Positions 8,363-18,181 of a stretch of DNA of 64,000 bases are shown here, one piece after another. The position numbers and the translations under genes were made by a program. Each line of letters begins with the position of its first letter. The first letter of the stretch is position 1. Source of the DNA: Luteimonas kalidii (GTDB lineage: Bacteria > Pseudomonadota > Gammaproteobacteria > Xanthomonadales > Xanthomonadaceae); NCBI RefSeq assembly GCF_029887935.1, contig NZ_JARXRO010000015.1:124001-188000 (forward strand), written 5' to 3'. A model generated the notes under the pieces. It did no database searches. It worked only from the letters and a program-made list of their open reading frames with translations, and had not been told where the DNA came from.

Positions 8363-9250
8363 ATGTTCAAGCGCATCACCCTGTTCCTGATCACCAACCT
8401 CGCGGTGCTGGCCCTCGTCAGCATCGTCATGGCGATCTTCGGCGTGAACCCGTCGACCTTCGCCGGCCTGCTGGTGTTCGCCGCGCTGTTCGGCTTCGGC
8501 GGTTCGCTGATCTCGCTGTTCCTGTCCAAGTGGACCGCCAAGCGCTTCAGTGGCGCGCAGGTGATCGAGCAGCCGCGCAGCGAGGTCGAGCGCTGGCTGG
8601 TCGAGACCGTCAAGCGGCAGGCGCAGGCCGCCGGCATCGGCATGCCCGAGGTGGCCGTCTACGACGCGCCCGAGATCAACGCCTTCGCCACCGGTGCCAA
8701 CCGCAACAACGCGCTGGTCGCGGTGTCGACCGGGTTGCTGCGGTCGATGGACCGCGACGAAGCCGAAGCGGTGCTCGCGCACGAGGTCGCCCACGTCGCC
8801 AACGGCGACATGGTCACCATGGCGCTGCTGCAGGGCGTGCTGAACACGTTCGTGATCGTGCTGGCGCGGGTGGTGGCGCGCGCGCTGAGCCAGTACATGG
8901 GCCGCGACATGGGCGGGATGGCGTATTTCGCCGTGGTGTTCGCACTCGACATGGTGTTCGGCCTGTTCGCGAGCATGATCGCGATGTGGTTCTCGCGTCA
9001 CCGCGAGTTCCGCGCCGACGCCGGCGGCGCCGCACTGGCGGGTCGGCCCAAGATGATCGCCGCGCTGGAGCGGCTGGCGCAGAACCACGGCCAGAACACG
9101 TTGCCCAAGCAGATCGCCGCGTTCGGCATCAGCGGCGGCATCGGCCACGGCCTCAAGCGCCTGCTGATGAGCCACCCGCCGCTGGAGGAGCGCATCGCCG
9201 CGCTGCGCAATGCGCCGCCGGAGACCCTGCGCGAGGGCGTGCTGGTCTGA
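8363..9250 (+). CDS. htpX: Membrane protease HtpX
   Basis: Inner-membrane zinc metalloprotease (M48B) that degrades damaged membrane proteins, 295 aa. Two N-terminal membrane segments (about residues 4-24 and 33-54) precede the cytosolic zinc motif HEVAH near residue 140. Two further hydrophobic segments follow, then the [12 protein letters not shown] stretch carrying the third zinc-ligand region. The C-terminus [13 protein letters not shown] is characteristic. It is divergent from gluQ with a heat-shock-like promoter upstream, and ends at a hairpin shared with the convergent fimX gene. Confidence 0.96.
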   Translation: MFKRITLFLITNLAVLALVSIVMAIFGVNPSTFAGLLVFAALFGFGGSLISLFLSKWTAKRFSGAQVIEQPRSEVERWLVETVKRQAQAAGIGMPEVAVYDAPEINAFATGANRNNALVAVSTGLLRSMDRDEAEAVLAHEVAHVANGDMVTMALLQGVLNTFVIVLARVVARALSQYMGRDMGGMAYFAVVFALDMVFGLFASMIAMWFSRHREFRADAGGAALAGRPKMIAALERLAQNHGQNTLPKQIAAFGISGGIGHGLKRLLMSHPPLEERIAALRNAPPETLREGVLV

Positions 9251-9288
9251 TTCGCTGTCCGCCGCGTCGAGCGGCGGCGGCTGGAACA

Positions 9289-9315
9289 CGAAAGGCGCGG
9301 ATACCGCGCCTTTCG
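9289..9315. terminator. Bidirectional terminator between htpX and fimX
   Basis: A 12-bp perfect stem (arms 9289-9300 and 9304-9315, 3-nt loop) with AAA/TTT inside the arms and a pyrimidine-rich GCTTCTC following on the plus strand. It lies between two convergent genes and can serve both. Confidence 0.7.
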
Positions 9316-9366
9316 CTTCTCAGATCGGCGGTCCGGGCGGGTCTCCGCGACACCCGTCCGCGATGA

Positions 9367-11457
9367 TCACTCGAAGTCGTAGTTCATCACCGGGCTGGCG
9401 GTCGCCAGGAAGTGGCCTTCGACGTAGTCCACGCCCGACGAGAACAGGATCGACATGCTGGCCGCGTCCTGCACGTACTCGGCGATCGTGCGGATGCCGA
9501 GTTCGCGCGCACGCTTGGCGATCTCGCGGACGCGGGCCTGGTTCTCCTCGTTGCGCGGCAGTTCCTCGATGAAGCTGCGGTCGACCTTGAGCATGTTCGG
9601 CTTCAGGTGCGTGAGCAGCTGGAACGAGTCCAGGCCGACGCCGAACTGTTCCAGCGCCAGCCGACAGTCGTAGCGGCCGATGGCGTCGGCGAAGGCCTGG
9701 GTCGCCTTGAGGTGGGTGAACACCTTGGCCTCGGGAAGCTCCAGCACCAGGTACTCGCCCGGCACCCCGTGCGCCTGAAGCTGTTCGCCGATGAAGGCCG
9801 CCAGCCCGCTGTCGTCCAGCGCGGCCTGGGTCACTTTCACCAGCAGTGTGGTGGGCCGGTTGGCGGCGATCCGCTGGCCCAGCACCGCGATCGCCTGGCC
9901 GATCACGGCACGGTCGATCTCGCTCAGCAGGGCGTGGTCCTCGGCGATCTGCATGAAGTTCGACGGCGAGATCAGCTGGCCATCGCCGGGATCCAGGCGC
10001 ATCAGCGCCTCGTAGGTGGCGCCGGTGTCGCCCTGCAGGTTGATGATCGGCTGGTAGTGCAACACGAAGCGGTCGTGGTCGAGCGCATCGCGCAGGCGCG
10101 CGACCCAGGCGCGCACGTGTTCCTCCTCGGCGCGGTCCATCGCCGCGGGGTCGAAGATCTCGTAGCGGTTGCCGCCCACGCCCGAGGACGATTCGACCCC
10201 CTGCGTCGCCTTGGCCAGCACCTGCGAGACGCTGGCGATCTTCTCGCCGATCTGCACGCCGCCGATGCTGGCGGTGATCACGCTCGAACGGGTGCCGATG
10301 GAGAACACGTCGGCCGAGAACGCGGACAGGATGCGCTCGGCCAGGGCCGAGGTGGCGGCGTAGTCGCTGCCGCGCAGCAGCACCGCCAGGGTATGTTCGG
10401 AGAAGCGCGCGCCGGTCGCGCGGCCGTCCAGGCCCTCGCCGCGCAGCACCTCCTGCAGCCGGTGGCCGATCGCGGCCATCAGCGCGTCGGCCGAATCCAG
10501 GCCGATGTCCTGCAGCAGGCGCTGGTAGTGGTCGGGCTGGATCAGCAGCAGGCCGTGGTGGCCCTTGTGCTGGCCGGCGTCGTCGACCGCGTCCTCGAGC
10601 GAGCGCAGGAACGTCGGCCGGTTGAGCAGGCCGGTGACCTGGTCGCGCTGGCGCAGCTCCTCCAGTTCCTGGGCCAGCTCGGGGTCGAACTCCTGGCGGC
10701 GGAAGACCACCTGCAGGCAGGGCTCGCCCTCGTACTGGGCCTGGGTGAACTCCATCGAGGCCGCGAACGCGTTGCCCTCCAGGTCGCGCGCCTCCAGTTC
10801 GTAGCGCGGCGGCGGCGCCTCGCCCTTGGCCAGCGACTTGAGCAGCTGCTTGAATTCCTCGACGTGCTGCGGACCGACCATGTCCAGCAGCGACATGCCT
10901 TCGATGTCCTCGAAGCTGTCGTAGCCGAACATCTCCAGATAGGCGCTGTTGGCGCGGATGTGCATGCCTTCGTGGACGTAGGCGATCGGGTCGCGCGAGG
11001 ATTCGATCAGCGCGTCGCAGCGGCGTTCGGTCTCGCGCACCCGGGCTTCGAGCCGGCGCTGCGCGCGGCGTGCCTCGAGGTCGTCCCATTCGTTGCGCAC
11101 CTGCGACAGCACCTGCTGCGGCCGGTGGCGCAGCGCCACCGCACGCGCGCCGGCGGTCAGCACGGCGTCGTACTGCGCTTCGTCCAGCTGTTCGGCGATC
11201 GCGATCACCGGCAGGTCCTTGCCGGTGCCGGTGACCAGCTGCATGGTGTCATCGAAGCTGAGCGCCTGGGTCGCCAGCGCCGCCAGCACCAGGTCGGACG
11301 GGCCCGCCAGCGCCGCGGTGAGTTCCTGCGGGGTGGCCGCGCGCACGGGCCGCACCGCGATCCCGGCGTTGCGCAGCCCGCTGACCAGCGCCTCTGCATC
11401 CTCGACGCGTTCGTCGACGATCAGCAGGCGCAGCGCGTTTTCAGGCTTCTTCGACAT
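9367..11457 (-). CDS. fimX: FimX-type c-di-GMP effector (REC-like, PAS, degenerate GGDEF and EAL)
   Basis: A 696-aa cytoplasmic protein with the architecture and length of FimX, the polar c-di-GMP receptor that controls type IV pilus assembly. Domains: receiver-like about 8-125, PAS about 145-255, GGDEF about 275-420 and EAL about 435-690. The GGDEF signature is lost (RFSEHTLAV where GGDEF should be), so no cyclase activity is expected. The EAL domain keeps YEALMRL and LKVDRSF, but the DDFG motif is EQFGVG and the later E-G-V-E is AEYVQ, so phosphodiesterase activity is unlikely while c-di-GMP binding is possible. A strong Shine-Dalgarno (GGGGAGGA) precedes the ATG. The FimX name rests on architecture and degeneracy, and no pil genes are adjacent. 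Confidence 0.85.
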   Translation of the reverse strand: MSKKPENALRLLIVDERVEDAEALVSGLRNAGIAVRPVRAATPQELTAALAGPSDLVLAALATQALSFDDTMQLVTGTGKDLPVIAIAEQLDEAQYDAVLTAGARAVALRHRPQQVLSQVRNEWDDLEARRAQRRLEARVRETERRCDALIESSRDPIAYVHEGMHIRANSAYLEMFGYDSFEDIEGMSLLDMVGPQHVEEFKQLLKSLAKGEAPPPRYELEARDLEGNAFAASMEFTQAQYEGEPCLQVVFRRQEFDPELAQELEELRQRDQVTGLLNRPTFLRSLEDAVDDAGQHKGHHGLLLIQPDHYQRLLQDIGLDSADALMAAIGHRLQEVLRGEGLDGRATGARFSEHTLAVLLRGSDYAATSALAERILSAFSADVFSIGTRSSVITASIGGVQIGEKIASVSQVLAKATQGVESSSGVGGNRYEIFDPAAMDRAEEEHVRAWVARLRDALDHDRFVLHYQPIINLQGDTGATYEALMRLDPGDGQLISPSNFMQIAEDHALLSEIDRAVIGQAIAVLGQRIAANRPTTLLVKVTQAALDDSGLAAFIGEQLQAHGVPGEYLVLELPEAKVFTHLKATQAFADAIGRYDCRLALEQFGVGLDSFQLLTHLKPNMLKVDRSFIEELPRNEENQARVREIAKRARELGIRTIAEYVQDAASMSILFSSGVDYVEGHFLATASPVMNYDFE

Positions 11458-11519
11458 GCAGTCCTCCCCATGGAAGCGGGGTTATGCCACGGCATCGCGG
11501 GTCGAGTCCATGGCGTCGC

Positions 11520-12521
11520 TCACATTGGACGCTTCGAACCCTCGCCTGCGACTTCGCGCACCAGCCGCGGCAACAGGTAGCCGGGCAGGCGCGCACGCAT
11601 GGCGGCGTGCAAGGCGCGTGCCTGGTCGTCGGGCACCTCGAAATGCGCGGCGCCGGCGACGCGGTCGAGCTGGTGCAGGTAGTAGGGCAGCACGCCGGCG
11701 GCGAAGCCGCGCTCGGACAGCGCCGCCTGGGCATCGAGGCTGTCGTTCACCCCGCGCAGCAGCACCGCCTGGTTGAGCAGGCTGGCGCCGGTGGCGCGCA
11801 GCCGCGCCATCGCGGCGTCGACGGCGGAGTCGAATTCGTTGGCATGGTTGGCGTGGACCACCACGGCGACCGGCCAGGGCAGCCGCGAGAGCCAGGCGGC
11901 CAGTGCGTCGTCGACCCGCTCCGGCAGCACGATCGGCAGGCGCGTGTGCAGGCGCAGCCGGCGTACGTGGTCGATCCCGGCGAGGGCGTCGGTCAGCGCC
12001 GCGAGCTTGGGGGTCGACAGGGACAGGGGATCGCCGCCCGACAGGATCACCTCGTGCAGGCCCGGATCGGCGCGGATCGTCTCCACGGCCTCGGTCCACT
12101 GGTGGGCCGCTGCGGTCTGCTCGGCATACGGGAAGTGGCGGCGGAAGCAGTATCGGCAGTGCACCGCGCAGCTGCCGGTGGCGACCAGCAGGGCGCGCCC
12201 CTCGTACTTGTGGATCACGCCATGGCCGGCGCGCGCGGCCGCGTCGCCGACGGCGTCCAGCGAGAAGCCGGGCACGGGGCGCAGTTCCTCGTCGAGCGGC
12301 AGCACCTGGCGCAGCAGGGGGTCGTGCGGGTCGCCATGGCGCATGCGCGCGGCGAACCCACGCGGCACGCGCAGCGGGAACGCCTCCGCGGCGGCGTCGG
12401 AGACGCCGGCCAGCGTGTCCAGGCCGAGCAGCGACAGCAGTTCGCGCGGGTCGCGGATGGCATCGCGCCACAGGGCCTGCCAGCCCCGCGGCTGCAGCCG
12501 GGCGGGGGCAGCAGGTATCAT
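11520..12521 (-). CDS. epmB: EF-P beta-lysylation protein EpmB (lysine 2,3-aminomutase type)
   Basis: Radical SAM, PLP-dependent aminomutase that converts lysine to (R)-beta-lysine for modification of elongation factor P. The cluster motif is C-x3-C-x2-C in [10 protein letters not shown], followed by [16 protein letters not shown] and RLRLHTRLP, which are signatures of the KamA/EpmB group. About 333 aa from the ATG at 12521; a GTG at 12557 is an alternative start. It is divergent from efp, its substrate gene, with 89 bp between the starts, which supports EpmB over a fermentative KamA. EpmA is not in the window. Confidence 0.93.
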   Translation of the reverse strand: MIPAAPARLQPRGWQALWRDAIRDPRELLSLLGLDTLAGVSDAAAEAFPLRVPRGFAARMRHGDPHDPLLRQVLPLDEELRPVPGFSLDAVGDAAARAGHGVIHKYEGRALLVATGSCAVHCRYCFRRHFPYAEQTAAAHQWTEAVETIRADPGLHEVILSGGDPLSLSTPKLAALTDALAGIDHVRRLRLHTRLPIVLPERVDDALAAWLSRLPWPVAVVVHANHANEFDSAVDAAMARLRATGASLLNQAVLLRGVNDSLDAQAALSERGFAAGVLPYYLHQLDRVAGAAHFEVPDDQARALHAAMRARLPGYLLPRLVREVAGEGSKRPM

Positions 12522-12610
12522 GGCGGTTTGCGATTCTCGGGCCGGCGGCGCCGGCACTCACCGAATTCCCACATTCTAGCCGCCCGCGGGCGGCCACAGC
12601 AGGAGACGCC

Positions 12611-13177
12611 ATGGCCACCCTGGGCATGAACGACGTGAAGAACGGCCAGAAGATCCTGGTCAACAACGAGCCGGCGATCATCACCGAGACCGACTACGTC
12701 AAGCCCGGCAAGGGCCAGGCCTTCACCCGCGTGCGCTACCGCCTGATCAAATCCGGCCGGATGCAGGAAGTCACCATGAAGTCGACCGACTCGGTCGAGG
12801 CCGCCGACGTGGTCGACACCGACATGCAGTACCTCTACAGCGACGGCGAGTACTGGCACTTCATGAACCCCGAGAGCTTCGAGCAGGTGCAGGCCGACCA
12901 GGCCGGCATGGGCGGCGCGGAGAAGTGGCTCAAGGGCGAGGAAACCTGCGTCGTGACGCTGTGGAACGGCACCCCGATCATGGTGACGCCGCCGAACTTC
13001 GTCGAACTCAAGATCACCGAGACCGATCCGGGCGTGCGCGGCGACACCTCGGGCGGCGGCGGCAAGCCCGCCACCCTGGAGACCGGCGCGGTGGTCCGCG
13101 TGCCGCTGTTCGTCGGCCAGGAAGAGACGATCAAGGTCGATACCCGTTCGGGCGAGTACGTCAGCCGCGTGAAGTGA
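12611..13177 (+). CDS. efp: Translation elongation factor P
   Basis: Relieves ribosome stalling at polyproline. 188 aa, three beta-barrel domains. The loop [11 protein letters not shown] carries Lys34, the residue beta-lysylated by EpmA/EpmB. The C-terminal GEYVSRVK is conserved. The start at 12611 has a good Shine-Dalgarno (AGGAGA). Adjacent to epmB. Confidence 0.98.
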   Translation: MATLGMNDVKNGQKILVNNEPAIITETDYVKPGKGQAFTRVRYRLIKSGRMQEVTMKSTDSVEAADVVDTDMQYLYSDGEYWHFMNPESFEQVQADQAGMGGAEKWLKGEETCVVTLWNGTPIMVTPPNFVELKITETDPGVRGDTSGGGGKPATLETGAVVRVPLFVGQEETIKVDTRSGEYVSRVK

Positions 13178-13368
13178 CGCGGCGGCGCGCCCCGCGCGTC
13201 GGGGTCTCGTCCGCGCGCAGGGTTCGTCTCGGCGCGACATATCGTCGGCGCGCAGCGCGCAGCGCGCGGGGCGCTGTCGGCCCTGCGTCACGGCGCCGGA
13301 AGGGTCGAGCGTTGCGGGCGTGCAGGACGGTCATCCGCAGCGTGCGCACGGAATGACAGAATGGGCCC

Positions 13369-14712
13369 ATGACAGATGCCCAGATCCCCGAACCCTGTGA
13401 TCTCCTGATCGAAGCCGGCTTCGTCGTGCCGGTCGAGCCGCACGGCGTGGTGCTCGACGATCATGCCGTCGCGGTCCGCGACGGACGCATCCTCGCGCTG
13501 ATGCCCGTCGCCGAGGCGCGCCGGCGCTTCGCCGCCGCCGAGACCGTGTCCCGCCCCGACGCGGCGCTGGTCCCGGGTCTGGTCAACGCGCATACCCACA
13601 ACCCGATGACGCTGCTGCGCGGCGTGGCCGACGACCTTCCGCTCAAGGTCTGGCTGCAGCAGCACATCTGGCCGATCGAGGGCGCGGTGATCAGCCCCGG
13701 GTTCGTCGAGGACGGCGTGACCCTGGCCATCGCCGAACTGCTGCGCGGCGGTGTGACCTGCGTCAACGAGAACTACTTCTTCCCCGACGTGCAGGCAGCC
13801 ACGTACCGCCGATACGGCTTCCGTGCCCGCATCGGCCTGCCGGTGATCGATTTCCCCACCGCCTGGGCGTCGAGCGACGACGAGTACTTCGACAAGGCCG
13901 GCGCGGTCCACGACCAGTGGCGCGACGATCCGCTGGTGGCCACCGCGTTCGCGCCGCATGCGCCATACACGGTCAACGACGCGAACTTCGAACGCATCCG
14001 GATGCTGGCCGACCAGCTCGACCTGCCGGTGCACCTGCACCTGCACGAGACCGCGCAGGAGGTGGCGCAGTCGCTCGACGAGCACGGCCAGCGCCCGATC
14101 GCCCGCCTGGACCGGCTGGGCCTGGTGAACGACCGCCTGATCGCGGTGCACATGACCCAGCTGACCGAGGCCGAGATCCACCTGTGCGCGGAGCGCGGCG
14201 TGAGCGTGGTCCACTGCCCGGAGTCCAACCTCAAGCTGGCATCGGGTTTCTGTCCGGCCTGCGCCCTGGCGCGCGCCGGGGTGACGCTGGCGATCGGCAC
14301 CGATGGCGTGGCCAGCAACAACGACCTGGACATGTTCGGCGAGACCCGCACCGCGGCGCTGCTGGCCAAGGCGGTGGCGAACGATGCCGCGGCGCTGGAC
14401 GCGTTCGCCGCGCTGCGGGCCGCCACCCTGGGCGGCGCGAAGGCGATCGGGTTCGACCACCTGGTCGGCTCGATCGAGCCGGGCAAGCAGGCCGACCTGG
14501 CGTGCGTGGACCTGTCGGCGCTGGAAACCCAGCCGCTGCACCACGTGGTCTCGCAACTGGTCTACGCCACCGGGCGCCACCAGGTCAGCGATGTCTGGAT
14601 CGCAGGCCGCGCACGCCTGCGCGAGCGCGTGCTGGTCGACATGGATTCCGCCCGCATCGTCGCCAACGCACGCCAGTGGCGCGAGCGCATCGCCGCGGTC
14701 GCGTTGCCCTAG
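13369..14712 (+). CDS. mtaD: 5'-methylthioadenosine / S-adenosylhomocysteine deaminase family hydrolase
   Basis: Amidohydrolase of the TRZ/ATZ group, 447 aa. The metal site starts with VNAHTHNPM; further ligands lie in [10 protein letters not shown], the IAVHMTQL stretch and [13 protein letters not shown]. This pattern fits MtaD-type deaminases that convert methylthioadenosine or S-adenosylhomocysteine to the inosine form. Substrate preference cannot be read from the sequence. The next genes are ubiG (a SAM-dependent methyltransferase) and a HAD phosphatase, the same order as mtaD-ubiG-mupP in Pseudomonas. No Shine-Dalgarno is visible; a CAGAAT hexamer lies 6 nt before the ATG, suggesting a leaderless mRNA. 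The 191-bp gap to efp holds no gene I can see. Confidence 0.87.
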   Translation: MTDAQIPEPCDLLIEAGFVVPVEPHGVVLDDHAVAVRDGRILALMPVAEARRRFAAAETVSRPDAALVPGLVNAHTHNPMTLLRGVADDLPLKVWLQQHIWPIEGAVISPGFVEDGVTLAIAELLRGGVTCVNENYFFPDVQAATYRRYGFRARIGLPVIDFPTAWASSDDEYFDKAGAVHDQWRDDPLVATAFAPHAPYTVNDANFERIRMLADQLDLPVHLHLHETAQEVAQSLDEHGQRPIARLDRLGLVNDRLIAVHMTQLTEAEIHLCAERGVSVVHCPESNLKLASGFCPACALARAGVTLAIGTDGVASNNDLDMFGETRTAALLAKAVANDAAALDAFAALRAATLGGAKAIGFDHLVGSIEPGKQADLACVDLSALETQPLHHVVSQLVYATGRHQVSDVWIAGRARLRERVLVDMDSARIVANARQWRERIAAVALP

Positions 14713-14810
14713 GCGCATGGTCGCCGCTGCGGTCGCGGCGGCGCTGCGGGCTGCGGCGCATCGCCGGCAAGCGGCGCCTACAATGGCGCCCACGCACAGG
14801 ACCCGAGCCG

Positions 14811-15530
14811 ATGACCACTTCCCCCGGCGCCTCCGGCGCCAATTTCCGCCAGGACGAGCTCGACCGCTTCGGCGCGCTCGCCAACCGCTGGTGGGATCCC
14901 GACGGCCCGCAGAAGCCGCTGCACGCGCTCAACCCCGCGCGGCTGGGCTACGTGGCCGCGCGCGTTCCGCTGCACGGCGCGCGGGTGCTCGACGTCGGCT
15001 GCGGCGGCGGCCTGCTCAGCGAAGCGCTGGCGAAGGCGGGCGCGGACGTGGTCGCGATCGACCTCGCGCCGGAACTGGTGAAGGTGGCGCGCCTGCATGG
15101 GCTGGAATCGGGGGTGACGGTCGACTACCGCGTGCAGGCCGTGGAAGCGCTGGCCGCCGAGCAGCCCGGTGCGTTCGATGCCGTGACCTGCATGGAGATG
15201 CTGGAGCACGTGCCCGATCCGCTCGCGATCCTGCACGCCTGTGCCACCCTGCTCAAGCCGGGCGGCCGCCTGGTCGTGTCCACGCTCAATCGCACGCCGG
15301 CCGCATTCGCATTGGCGATCGTGGGCGCCGAGTACATCGCGCGCCTGCTGCCGACCGGCACCCACCGCTACAGCGAGTTCATCAAACCATCGGAACTGGC
15401 CGCCTGGCTGCGCGAGACGGGCCTGGCGCTGGAAGACGTCAGCGGCCTGCGGTACGAACCCTGGCGCAATACCGCCCGGATCGTGCCGCGCACCGACGTG
15501 AACTACCTGGCGTGCGCGCTGAAGCCGTGA
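14811..15530 (+). CDS. ubiG: Ubiquinone biosynthesis O-methyltransferase UbiG
   Basis: SAM-dependent methyltransferase that performs both O-methylations of ubiquinone synthesis. 239 aa, the usual length. SAM motif I is [13 protein letters not shown], and the conserved [11 protein letters not shown] and [13 protein letters not shown] follow. The N-terminal [19 protein letters not shown] is a UbiG signature. The start at 14811 follows a short leader with TACAAT at 14779-14784 as a likely -10. Confidence 0.96.
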   Translation: MTTSPGASGANFRQDELDRFGALANRWWDPDGPQKPLHALNPARLGYVAARVPLHGARVLDVGCGGGLLSEALAKAGADVVAIDLAPELVKVARLHGLESGVTVDYRVQAVEALAAEQPGAFDAVTCMEMLEHVPDPLAILHACATLLKPGGRLVVSTLNRTPAAFALAIVGAEYIARLLPTGTHRYSEFIKPSELAAWLRETGLALEDVSGLRYEPWRNTARIVPRTDVNYLACALKP

Positions 15531-15704
15531 CCGGCGGCGCGACGCGTCCGCATATGCCGGGCCGGGAGCTCCCACGTCCCGGCAGACGCGCGCATCCCGA
15601 TGGTCGCAGGCGGCGTGAGGCGGCCGACCTCCGTGGGTGCTGTCGCCACGTGCCTGCGGTCCATCCGGCGTCCGTTCGCGGCGATGCGCTGCTGGCCCGC
15701 GCCC

Positions 15705-16394
15705 ATGCCTGATTCCGCCACTCCCGGCCGCTTCCCGCGCGGCGTCCTGTTCGACCTCGACGGCACCCTGCTCGACAGCGCCCCGGACATGCTCGCCACC
15801 GTCAACCGGATGCGTGCGGCGCGGGGCAGGGCGCCGATGGTGCTCCAGGCGATCCGTCCGCACGTCTCGCGCGGCGCGCGGGCCATGGCGGCCGCGGCGT
15901 TCCCCGACGTGCCGCCCGCCGGCGTACCGGACCTGGTGCCAGAGTTCCTGGCGCTCTATCGCGAGGAACTGGGCCGCCACGGCCGCCCGTTCGACGGCAT
16001 CGAGGCGATGCTGGCGGCGCTGGAGGCCGATGGCGTGCGCTGGGGCATCGTCACCAACAAGCCCGCAGGCCTCGCGCGCGGCCTGCTGCCGGGCCTGGGA
16101 TGGGAGACCCGCTGCGCGGTGCTGGTCGGTGGCGACAGCCTGGGCGAACGCAAGCCGCATCCGCTGCCGCTGCTGCACGCGGCGGAGGCGATCGGGATCG
16201 CGCCGGCAGACTGTGTGTACGTCGGCGACGATCGCCGCGACATCGACGCCGCGCGCGGCGCGGGCATGCCGTCGGTGGTCGCCCTCTGGGGTTACCGCCT
16301 GGACGACGACGATCCCGCCGCCTGGCAGGGGGACGCGATGCTGGCCTCGCCGCGCGAGCTGCTCGAACCGGCGGCATGGCCTCGCCGCTACTGA
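15705..16394 (+). CDS. mupP: HAD phosphatase, probable MupP
   Basis: A 229-aa HAD-superfamily phosphatase of the Gph type. Motif I is FDLDGTLLDSAP, motif II is in GIVTNKP, the motif III Lys lies in ERKPHPLPL, and motif IV is VGDDRRDIDAA. By sequence alone it could be phosphoglycolate phosphatase. Its position directly after mtaD and ubiG matches the N-acetylmuramic acid 6-phosphate phosphatase MupP of peptidoglycan recycling in pseudomonads, so I favour that by synteny. The start at 15705 has no Shine-Dalgarno, and ATG 15684 is an alternative. Confidence 0.75.
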   Translation: MPDSATPGRFPRGVLFDLDGTLLDSAPDMLATVNRMRAARGRAPMVLQAIRPHVSRGARAMAAAAFPDVPPAGVPDLVPEFLALYREELGRHGRPFDGIEAMLAALEADGVRWGIVTNKPAGLARGLLPGLGWETRCAVLVGGDSLGERKPHPLPLLHAAEAIGIAPADCVYVGDDRRDIDAARGAGMPSVVALWGYRLDDDDPAAWQGDAMLASPRELLEPAAWPRRY

Positions 16395-16454
16395 CGCGCC
16401 CGGCCTAGCGGCGGCCACCGCCGCCCGGCGGGCAGCCGGAGCGCAGGCGTCTCC

Positions 16455-16460
16455 TACAAT
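16455..16460 (+). promoter_or_regulatory. -10 element TACAAT of a probable leaderless transcript
   Basis: TACAAT ends 6 nt before the ATG at 16467, and no Shine-Dalgarno lies between them. Transcription from this hexamer would start at or next to the A of the ATG. Confidence 0.5.
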
Positions 16461-16466
16461 GGCGCG

Positions 16467-17132
16467 ATGACAGCTCCCGGTTCGCTCGACGGTTTCATCG
16501 ACAAGTGGCGCGCGCGCTGGCCGGAATGGGGCATCGCCGAGGCCTTCATTGCGCGCGATCAGCGGCCGCGGGCGGCGGCCTGGTTCGCCCTGCTGCAGGA
16601 ACTGCGGGATGCCGCGTGGGCCGGCAGCGAGCCCGCCCCCGGGCTGGCCAAGCTGGCGTGGTGGCAGGAAGAACTGCGCGGCTGGGCGCGTGGCGCACGC
16701 CGCCATCCGCTCGGCGAGGCGCTGCAGCGCCTGGACGCCGACTGGGAGGCGCTGGGCCGTGCGCTGGCCGCGCTTCCGGCGACCCGCGATCCGGACGACC
16801 TGCGCGCCGACCATGGCGCGCTGCGGACCTGGGTGGGCGCCGTGCTCGCCTGCGAGGCCGACCTGTTCGGCGGTGTCGAGCCGCCGCCCGGCACGGTCGA
16901 CGCCTGCGTCGGGGCCCATCGCGTCGAACGGGCGCTCGCCCGCGGCGACCTGGACGCCGCCTTGCGGCAGCAGGCCGACCTCGGCCACGCGGCGGCGCTG
17001 AGCCGTCCCCGCCGCTTGCACCAGGCCGTGCTGCGCGAGCGTCTGCGACTGACGACCGCGGAAGACGCCGGCCTGCGCCGGGTGCCGCCGCTGCGCATGC
17101 TGTGGGCGGGCTGGCGCGCGGCACGGGGATAG
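16467..17132 (+). CDS. Squalene/phytoene synthase-like protein, function unknown
   Basis: A 221-aa helical protein. The stretch LAWWQEELRGWARGARRHPLGEAL resembles the N-terminal helices of squalene/phytoene synthases, as in HpnC or the mitochondrial NDUFAF6 family. The two Asp-rich DxxxD metal motifs are not visible and the protein is about 50-80 residues shorter than active enzymes. It is therefore probably not a working prenyl synthase. It follows the MupP-like phosphatase by 72 bp and precedes folE2. The family assignment rests on a short resemblance. Confidence 0.6.
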   Translation: MTAPGSLDGFIDKWRARWPEWGIAEAFIARDQRPRAAAWFALLQELRDAAWAGSEPAPGLAKLAWWQEELRGWARGARRHPLGEALQRLDADWEALGRALAALPATRDPDDLRADHGALRTWVGAVLACEADLFGGVEPPPGTVDACVGAHRVERALARGDLDAALRQQADLGHAAALSRPRRLHQAVLRERLRLTTAEDAGLRRVPPLRMLWAGWRAARG

Positions 17133-17204
17133 CAACGCATCGTTGCGCCGGCATCGCGCCCGGGGCCGTTAAACTGTCGACTGTTCCACCACCCGCATCC
17201 TGCC

Positions 17205-18128
17205 GTGAGCCGCTCCCCAGACTCCCCGTTGCCCGACGTCGCCGGCGAAGCCGCGCGCGCCGCCCGACCCATCGACTGGGTGGGCATGGCGGGCATCGCG
17301 CTGCCGGTGGCGGTGGCCGCCCCGCCCGGGCAGCCGTCGCTGCAGGTGCCCGCGTCGGTCGACGTGTCCGTCGACCTGCGTGACCCCGACGCCCGTGGCA
17401 TCCACATGTCGCGCCTGTACCTGCGGCTGCAGGATGCGCTGGCGGCCGAGCCGCCGACCCATGCCGCGCTGCGGCGGGTGCTGCAGGACTGCATCGATTC
17501 GCAGCAGGGCCTGTCGACCCGTGCACGCCTGGCCATCCGCTACGGGCACATGCTGCGGCGTCGGGCGCTGGCCAGCGACCACAGCGGCTGGAAGACCTAC
17601 CCGGTCGAACTGGTCGCGGAACTCGGGGACGGGCACCTCGCGCTCGACCTGTCGCTGTCGGTCGAATATTCCAGCACCTGTCCCGCCTCCGCGGCGCTGT
17701 CGCGGCAGCTGAATGCGGAACGGTTCGCCACGGATTTCGCCGCCGCCGCGCCGCTGTCGACGGGCGTCGTGCGCGACTGGCTGGCCTCTCCGCGCGGCCT
17801 GGCCGCGACCCCGCACGCCCAGCGCAGCCGCGTCGACGCCACGGTGCGCCTGCGCCCGGCCTTCGAGCAACTGCCGGTAGCGGCGCTGGTGGACGCGCTT
17901 GAGGCCGCGCTGGGGACCCCGGTGCAGACCGCAGTCAAGCGCGAGGACGAGCAGGCCTTCGCCGCGCTCAATGCCGCCAACCTGATGTTCTGCGAGGATG
18001 CCGCCCGCCGGGTGGCCGAGGCGCTGTCGGCCGATGCGCGGGTCGAGCGCTTCGAGGCCACCGTGTCCCACTTCGAAAGCCTGCACGCGCACGACGCGGT
18101 GGCCACGGTGCGTTCGTCCCCACGCTGA
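17205..18128 (+). CDS. folE2: GTP cyclohydrolase I type IB (FolE2)
   Basis: Converts GTP to 7,8-dihydroneopterin triphosphate, the first step of folate and queuosine pathways. It is the FolE2 family, 307 aa. Signatures are VDLRDPDARGIHMSRLY and YSSTCPASAALSRQL, the latter holding the catalytic Cys. The start is GTG at 17205 without a Shine-Dalgarno. FolE2 often replaces zinc-dependent FolE under zinc limitation; I see no clear Zur palindrome here, so constitutive use is possible. Confidence 0.93.
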   Translation: MSRSPDSPLPDVAGEAARAARPIDWVGMAGIALPVAVAAPPGQPSLQVPASVDVSVDLRDPDARGIHMSRLYLRLQDALAAEPPTHAALRRVLQDCIDSQQGLSTRARLAIRYGHMLRRRALASDHSGWKTYPVELVAELGDGHLALDLSLSVEYSSTCPASAALSRQLNAERFATDFAAAAPLSTGVVRDWLASPRGLAATPHAQRSRVDATVRLRPAFEQLPVAALVDALEAALGTPVQTAVKREDEQAFAALNAANLMFCEDAARRVAEALSADARVERFEATVSHFESLHAHDAVATVRSSPR

Positions 18129-18181
18129 AGCGTGATCGGGGCACGATCCGGATGTGAACGCGATCGGCTAGGATCGCGCCC

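Noticed and set aside
13220..13260. Operator at the CGACATATCGTCG stretch between efp and mtaD
   Set aside because: The palindrome is imperfect at its centre and no regulator gene or clear promoter is associated with it.
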